From contig NC_092350.1 of assembly GCF_963676685.1 (NCBI RefSeq), positions 39,775,373 through 39,839,372 of the forward strand: a stretch of DNA of 64,000 bases. The letters run 5' to 3'. A program made the translations under genes and the position numbers. Origin of the DNA: Mytilus edulis. Taxonomy: Eukaryota > Mollusca > Bivalvia > Mytilida > Mytilidae. This document shows, one piece after another, positions 58,601 to 64,000 of the stretch. Within the stretch, counting starts at the first letter, position 1. Every line of letters begins with the position of its first letter. The notes beneath the pieces are model-generated. The model did no database searches and had not been told where the DNA came from. It was given only the letters and a program-made list of their open reading frames with translations.

Positions 58601-61600
58601 TTCATTTTTGAAAATTTAACAGCTAAGAGGTTTGCAAAATAAACACCCTTGGTAAATAGCTTTTTTTAATAGAAACAATAATACTGTAAAAGTGAATATT
58701 TGCTGTTATTATTCAGATTATTACTAAAAATTTTCTTATAATTCAACAACTTTTATGCATTGTAAATTTTTGTTCCTGCTTATTCAAAGTTGTATACTAG
58801 ATGATCTCTTTATTTTTCAAAGCTCAGACAGTCGTGACAGTAGCTTTTTATTTCTATAATTCTCAAATAACATTAGAAGTCAAAAAGACTGAGACATTAA
58901 ATTACGTATAACAACATAGTATATTTGAACTGCACTGATATTACATTTAATAACATTTCTTTAAATATGGGAAAAACAAGAGTTTGCTAAAAGCATCAGC
59001 AATGATCACTCAGTTACTAATTTGTCATACAAGCTTAAAACATATTTGATTTTACTGCCTTGGTAATAATTTAATTGAAGCCATTTAATCTATAGATCAC
59101 CATGATGATGAAGATAGTAAAATATATTGGCAGATTTGTAGATTTTATAGCTGTATGTTAGAGCTTATCGATTCTTACATTCAATTAAGGCAAAGTGCAG
59201 GATAAAAATGATATTGATGAGCGATGCTGTTTAGATTATTAAGCTTATTGGATTATTGAATACGTGAAGAAAAATTAAAGGTTAGAAATTGCACCCTGTA
59301 AGGTTGCATACTATAAATATTCCATCAATTCTCAAGTCATTTAGGTACAATAGTTTATGATGGTTTCACCAATAGGTTGACACTTTATGATAAATGTATT
59401 AGTATAGGTTTCTAATGCCTGCAGGCTTCAGGTCTTCACTTTTCCTCATACATACAGAAAGGGAAATTTTCTATTTTAATATTAAATTGACTTGATTTAT
59501 GCATTCACAAAAAAATGATGATGATAATTGTTTTTAGCTTTTGAATATATGGAACAAATTTTTAGTTCCTTAGAGAGAACCAGTTTGATTGCATACTCTG
59601 TTTGTCTAAATTGAATAAACTTGGTTACATGCAACTATTTTTTATTGAAAGATAATTTATGACATGCAATTGGTTTCCAGTTACTGGTATATTGGCAGAG
59701 CAATTTAAAATTGAAAAGCAACCAACATGAAGGCTATCTTAATTAGAAACTCTCCAGAAAAGCTAATAGTAATAGTGTTTTCATCCAATTACAAGAAGAG
59801 AGTGCCAAATACTCCAAATTACAAATGCAATACATGAAATAATACAATTATATGACTTTATCAAGTTTATATATTGAGGTATATTAGTCCTTCCTTTTTA
59901 GCTCACCTGGCCTAAAAGGCCATGTGAGCTTTTCTTATCACTTGGCGTCCGTCGTCGTCGTCGTCGTCGTCGTCTGTCGTCGTTAACAATTTTTCAAACA
60001 TCTTCTCCTCTGAAACTACTGAATGGATTTGAATGAAACTTAGCATGATTGTTCCTTAGAGTATCCTGCACAAAGTGTGTGCTTCGATTTTTGATCCGTC
60101 AAAAAACATGGCCGCCGTTACTTAAAATAGAACATAGGGGTCAAATGCAGTTTTTGGCTTATATCTCAAAAACGAAAGCATTTAGAGCAAATCTGACATG
60201 GGGTTAAAATGTTCATTAGGTCAAGATCTATCAGCCCTGAAATTTTCAGATGAATCAAACAAACCATTGTTGGGTTGCTGCCACTTAATTAGTAATTTTA
60301 AGGAAATTTTGCAGTTTTTGGTCATTATCTTGAATATTATTATAGATAAAGATAAACTGTAAACAGCAAAAATGATCAGCAAAGTAAGATCTACAAATAA
60401 GTTAATATGACCAAAATTGTCAATTGACCCCTTAAGGGGTTATTGTCCTTTAATGACAATTTTTCACAATTTGTTCATCATATTTGCTAACTTTAAAAAA
60501 TCTTCTCCTCTGAAACTACTGAATGGATTTGGATGAAACTTAGCATGATTGTTCCTTAGATTATCCTGCATAAAGTATGTGCTTAGATTTTTGATCCGTC
60601 AAAAAACATGGCCGCCGTTACTTAAAATAGAACATAGGGGTCAAATGCAGTTTTTGGCTTATATCTCAAAAACGAAAGCATTTAGAGCAAATCTGACATG
60701 GGGTTAAAATGTTCATTAGGTCAAGATCTATCAGCCCTGAAATTTTCAGATGAATCAAACAAACCATTGTTGGGTTGCTGCCACTTAATTAGTAATTTTA
60801 AGGAAATTTTGCAGTTTTTGGTCATTATCTTGAATATTATTATAGATAAAGATAAACTGTAAACAGCAAAAATGATCAGCAAAGTAAGATCTACAAATAA
60901 GTTAATATGACCAAAATTGTCAATTGACCCCTTAAGGGGTTATTGTCCTTTAATGACAATTTTTCACAATTTGTTCATCATATTTGCTAACTTTAAAAAA
61001 TCTTCTCCTCTGAAACTACTGAATGGATTTGGATGAAACTTAGCATGATTGTTCCTTAGATTATCCTGCACAAAATGTGTGCTTAGATTTTTGATCCGTC
61101 AAAAAACATGGCCGCCGTTACTTAAAATAGAACATAGGGGTCAAATGCAGTTTTTGGCTTATATCTCAAAAACGAAAGCATTTAGAGCAAATCTGACATG
61201 GGGGTTAAAATGTTCATTAGGTCAAGATCTATCAGCCCTGAAATTTTCAGATGAATCAAACAAACCATTGTTGGGTTGCTGCCACTTAATTGGTAATTTT
61301 AAGGAAATTTTGCAGTTTTTGGTCATTATCTTGAATATTATTATAGATAAAGATAAACTGTAAACAGCAAAAATGATCAACAAAGTAAGATCTACAAATA
61401 AGTCAATTTGACCAAAATTGTCAATTGACCTCTTAAGGAGTTATTGCCCTTTAAAGACTTTTTTCACAATTTGTTCATCATGTTGACTTACTTTAAAAAA
61501 TCTTCTCCTCTGAAACTGCTGTATCAATTTCAGCCAAACTTAGGCTGAATGAGTTTCAGAGTATCTAGTATAAATTTTATATTTCATTTCCTTGTATGTC

Positions 61601-62663
61601 AAGAAACATAGCTCCTATGGCTAAAATAGAACATAGGAGAAAATGATTTTTTTTTTGGCTTTTGAAGAGAATAGGACGATTTAAAGAACATTTAAATAAA
61701 TTGAAAAGCCAAAATAATCATTGATGAGAGATTAAACCAAAAAAATTCAGGTGAGCGATTCAGGCTCTTGAGAGCCTCTTGCTTAAAAAAGGTTCAATGT
61801 CTGGACAATTTTTTATTCATTTTGATCGCCGCGATATAGCCTTTTTGTGCTAATGCGGCGTAAAGCAACCAACAACCAATCAATCAATTTATTTTGATTT
61901 ATCATTCCAGAGTTATGGTACCTGATTTACACAACAGAAGCTGTGACTCACCTTTTGGAACAATTTTCTCAGCCAGATCTGACCAGTATATCCCATCGGT
62001 AACTATATGTTCACCAGATAATGTTTGGTAATTTTGTCTGATCAGATCTTCATTATTATCTACTGTCTCTGATCCTTCATTATTTTGAACATCCTGATAC
62101 TTAAGTAAAGGTCTTGCAAATATTATTTTTGAAACATTCACAAAATCACCAGGTTCAAATATTTTATTTTTTGGAGGTTTTTCATCTGAATTTTCCTCAT
62201 TGTCCTCATCATCATCTTCATCTTCATCATAATCATTTTCATCTTCATAATTCACAGATTTAATGTCCACAAACTTTTCTTCATTTCTTCCATCTAAAGT
62301 TTGAAGAATGATGCTGTTTTTGTCATTTATAGCACTTTTATAATCCTGGAATGAATTCATAGTTTTTTCCTGAGTTAAAGAATTTGAATCTTTTATCACA
62401 GAATGTTGAAGGAATTCCTTTAAATATTCATTTTCATTTGCGGCTTTTGGTTTTCTTTGACCTCTCGCCATGTAATTTAGATACGCTTCCTCTTTATTGA
62501 GTTCATGCGTAATTTCACTTTTTGGTCCTGTACTCTGTGATTCTATTAAATTAATCCTGAGCACCATAACGTTTAAAAGAAATGTAACAACAAAAACACT
62601 CAAAGCTCCATAAAGAAAAGAGCGAGTCTTTCCTCTCATGATTCTGACCAAGTACATCTTCAT
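49628..62663 (-). CDS. fjx1: Four-jointed/FJX1-type Golgi kinase, five exons
   Basis: Minus-strand exons are 61952-62663, 54482-54658, 53818-53998, 52933-53097 and 49628-50045. All introns are GT-AG and the phases join to 550 residues plus stop. A short basic N-terminus and one hydrophobic segment (about 16-35) make it a type II membrane protein. A variable stem has an acidic run (about 139-161). The conserved part begins at IYWSDLAEKIVPKG (about 225-238), then WNKCGRPKNAYV, FCARYRD, SFYLSRLLGMDNIP, VVALIQW, LVQWSSMILFDYITGHYDR and, in exon 5, FIDNESGLFD. The DNES at 449-452 corresponds to the motif needed for kinase activity in Drosophila Four-jointed. That enzyme phosphorylates cadherin domains of Fat and Dachsous in the Golgi to set planar polarity and growth; the role here is inferred. 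Drosophila Fj is similar in length. Confidence 0.92.
50468..52324 (+). mobile_element. Helentron-like candidate, three-unit copy in intron 4 of four-jointed
   Basis: Starts abruptly at GGCCATGTGAGCTTTTCTC, lacking the AGCTCACCT arm, so it is truncated on the left. TCTTCTC markers at 50551, 51050, 51539 and 52038 give three units of 489-499 bp plus a degenerate tail. The right end has AGGTGAGC (52292-52299), hairpin AGGCTCTTGAGAGCCT (52305-52320) and CTTG, then T. The unit core (AGAACATAGGGGTCAAATGC, ATGGCCGCCGTTAC) is the diverged variant shared with 59900-61781. Confidence 0.7.
52525..52716. mobile_element. 192 bp MITE with inverted ends
   Basis: TACTGTAAATTCAGAAATTA at the left and TATCTGAATTTACAGTA at the right. 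The interior keeps further inverse symmetry (TTATTGCC...GCAATAAT). The bordering TA may be a target duplication. It lies in intron 4 of four-jointed, some 200 bases past the Helentron-like copy. Confidence 0.75.
54659..55640. other. Intron 1 of four-jointed, 3' part; nothing recognised
   Basis: AT-rich intronic sequence without a supported repeat. The branch point and pyrimidine tract of the exon 2 acceptor lie just above 54660. Confidence 0.5.
55652..55750. repeat. Two-unit ~50 bp tandem duplication in intron 1
   Basis: TTAGCACTTTGAGGCATTGT and GTAGCACTTTTAAGACATTG begin diverged units at 55652 and 55702, each ending in AAGCATTNAGAA. Confidence 0.6.
56565..56880 (-). repeat. Dispersed repeat, GGAAATGGGGAATGTG family, inverted copy
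   Basis: GCCTGTCCCAAGTCAGGAGC, GGGGCCAGCTGAAGGACGCC, ATTGAAGACCTGTTGGTGAC and GACACATTCCCCATTTCC are the inverse of 45463-45725. It is well conserved, so relatively recent. It lies in intron 1 of four-jointed, in the direction of that gene's transcription. Confidence 0.75.
57121..57338. mobile_element. ~218 bp MITE-like element with imperfect inverted ends
   Basis: ACCATATAGTGAGTTATATT then CGCGGG at the left mirrors CCCTGTGAAAATAACTGGCT then ATACAGT at the right with several mismatches. No ORF. It lies in intron 1 of four-jointed. Confidence 0.5.
57339..59890. other. Intron 1 of four-jointed, middle; nothing recognised
   Basis: AT-rich intronic sequence with T runs around 57480-57600. I see no coding exon, named repeat or inverted repeat that I can support. 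Confidence 0.45.
59900..61781 (+). mobile_element. Helentron-like candidate, complete three-unit copy in intron 1 of four-jointed
   Basis: Left hairpin AGCTCACCTGGCC...GGCCATGTGAGCT (59900-59930) is followed by a GTC triplet run. TCTTCTCCTC markers at 60001, 60501, 61001 and 61501 give an exact 500 bp period, with three full units and a degenerate tail. The right end has AGGTGAGC (61749-61756), hairpin AGGCTCTTGAGAGCCT (61762-61777) and CTTG (61778-61781). At 1882 bp this is the most compact complete copy and the best guide to the family's ends. Confidence 0.75.
61826..61890 (+). repeat. GCCGCGATATAGCC...GCGGCGTAAAGC module
   Basis: TCGCCGCGATATAGCCTTTT then AATGCGGCGTAAAGCAACCA and CAATCAATCAAT. 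It is the counterpart of 37165-37222, and the AATC tail suggests a SINE-like 3' end. It lies between the Helentron-like copy and exon 1 of four-jointed. Confidence 0.55.
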
Positions 62664-64000
62664 GGAGGATGTGTATTATTCAAGTCACATCTTTTGTTTT
62701 AATTATCGACATAATTATACAACAGACTTAAACAACATCAGATTCGTTAAGAATATCCAATAATTCCAAATTGAATATTTTTGTTGTATTTTCTCAAATG
62801 CATCTAGTTCTCCAGTTGTACAAAAATGCTACAGAAACATGGTGTCTGCGGGCTTTTCATCTTAATAGCAATCAATACTAAAGAGACATTGTCGTAATGA
62901 AGAAGTGGTGAATGTATTATTTCCTATCACTAAAATCAAATTACGAAAATCGTTGATGAGCAAATTCCTATGCAAACATTTGTACACTTAAGAGCAAGCT
63001 TTTAAAATTCTGTACAAGTCTCCTTTCAGTATAAGGTACCTTGAGTTTACATTTTGTTGAAATATTCTCTTATGTCAATTTTGAATAAGATTTCTGACTA
63101 CTGTTTGTTGACCGAAGTTTCCATCTTGATATTTCTTTACACTGTGAATTTACTTAGGAAATTTCTACTGTTTGTCCTTTGTGTTTAAACTGAGGGCTCT
63201 TCTCTTTGTCACTAAACTTCTCTGTAATAAAGGTTTGGCTTGTTAAACACTGAATGGAGAAAGCTCTGTGTCGCCGTCATTCTATAAAGTGGGCAGTACC
63301 GATCTTGTATGCTTTTGAAGGGTGTAGAATGTGAATTGCACAAAACACCTGAAGGAATAAAAACGTCATTATTTGATATACTTGAAAAAAAGAATTAAAA
63401 TGTGTCGTAATTAAAGATTTTAAGAATAGAGAGATTAAATTTAAATAATCGACAACATGCCTGTGAGAAACAGATTGTAAATAAAACCTCTATTGAAAAA
63501 GGATGATGAAAAAACTCAGAGCTGAAATAGAGATCATTTAATTTCTAGTTAATTCAATGACTTATTATGGTACATTAAATAGCAAAGGTTAAAAGTCAAT
63601 AGATATAAGAGCTCCAGGCAACACCTGCATGTAGGCACAACTAATATACAACCATATCAAAAACACCAGCTGTAGAAAAAAAAAGTTTTGTAAAAAAGAT
63701 ATTCAGCTGTTTCAAAATTTAAGATCAAACTGCAAGCAGCATGCGTTCAATTTATAATTAATAGAAAATAAACTTTTTTTGCTACAGTGAAATTCTAAAG
63801 GAACAATAGTAAACACATATGAAATCTGTATAATAATGTCCACGTTAGAAACTTGTGAAATTGTTAGATTTTAAACCATGTTTCCTTTGATCTTCCTTTA
63901 TGAAATGAGTTGAAAGTAATGGCAGTAATAATGAGCATACAATAAAATGGGATCAATTCCTGTTTGTAATATCTCGGAGCTAAATTATTATATCATTGGA
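62664..64000. other. 5' flank of four-jointed; nothing further recognised
   Basis: Presumed 5' UTR and upstream region of the minus-strand gene. No in-frame coding continuation of the signal-anchor exon, no repeat of the families above and no convincing core-promoter motif can be supported. Confidence 0.45.

Noticed and set aside
51140..61363. 86-104 codon frames with KTWPPLLKIEHRGQMQFLAY
   Set aside because: They are the equivalent by-product of the 500 bp units in the two intronic copies, antisense to four-jointed.

Overview
This is eukaryotic, AT-rich, intron-containing DNA. It most likely comes from a bivalve mollusc, and a mussel (Mytilus-like) is my best guess. The evidence is a secreted C1q-domain gene with a coiled-coil stalk, a B-box (TRIM-like) ORF of the kind bivalves have expanded, a four-jointed homologue with long introns, and many dispersed repeats that I recall from mussel sequence. 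The species is inference. Nothing looks bacterial, and I see no prophage or CRISPR.

Two genes appear intact, both on the minus strand. The first is a four-exon C1q-domain secreted protein (5233-9998, 259 residues). The second is a five-exon four-jointed/FJX1-type Golgi kinase (49628-62663, 550 residues) that keeps the DNES box needed for kinase activity. For both, all splice sites are GT-AG and all codon phases join correctly.

Between them lies a repeat-dominated stretch. At 10677-17497 is a 6.8 kb element with hairpins at both ends and thirteen ~502 bp internal units; shorter relatives sit in introns 4 and 1 of four-jointed. Around 18.5-24.1 kb are a degenerate cysteine-rich ORF and a B-box ORF broken by single-base shifts. 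From 28 to 41 kb are three decayed copies of an F-box/leucine-rich-repeat gene. Two of these share a segmental duplication (about 31.4-33.7 and 38.5-41.2 kb). Each duplicate carries an insertion the other lacks: a 457 bp dispersed repeat in one and a 1021 bp foldback element full of CAGTACTG in the other. Between the duplicates is a 2.1 kb inverted array of TTCAACATTC. From 41.3 to 47.6 kb are LINE and other reverse-transcriptase remnants plus an inverted pair of short repeats.

There is no operon-like cooperation between genes here. The biological interest lies in repeat architecture: foldback elements, a candidate rolling-circle (Helentron-like) family with a higher-order tandem core, and duplications whose empty sites allow insertions to be read directly. 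All family names are from recognition by eye; no database search or alignment was run.
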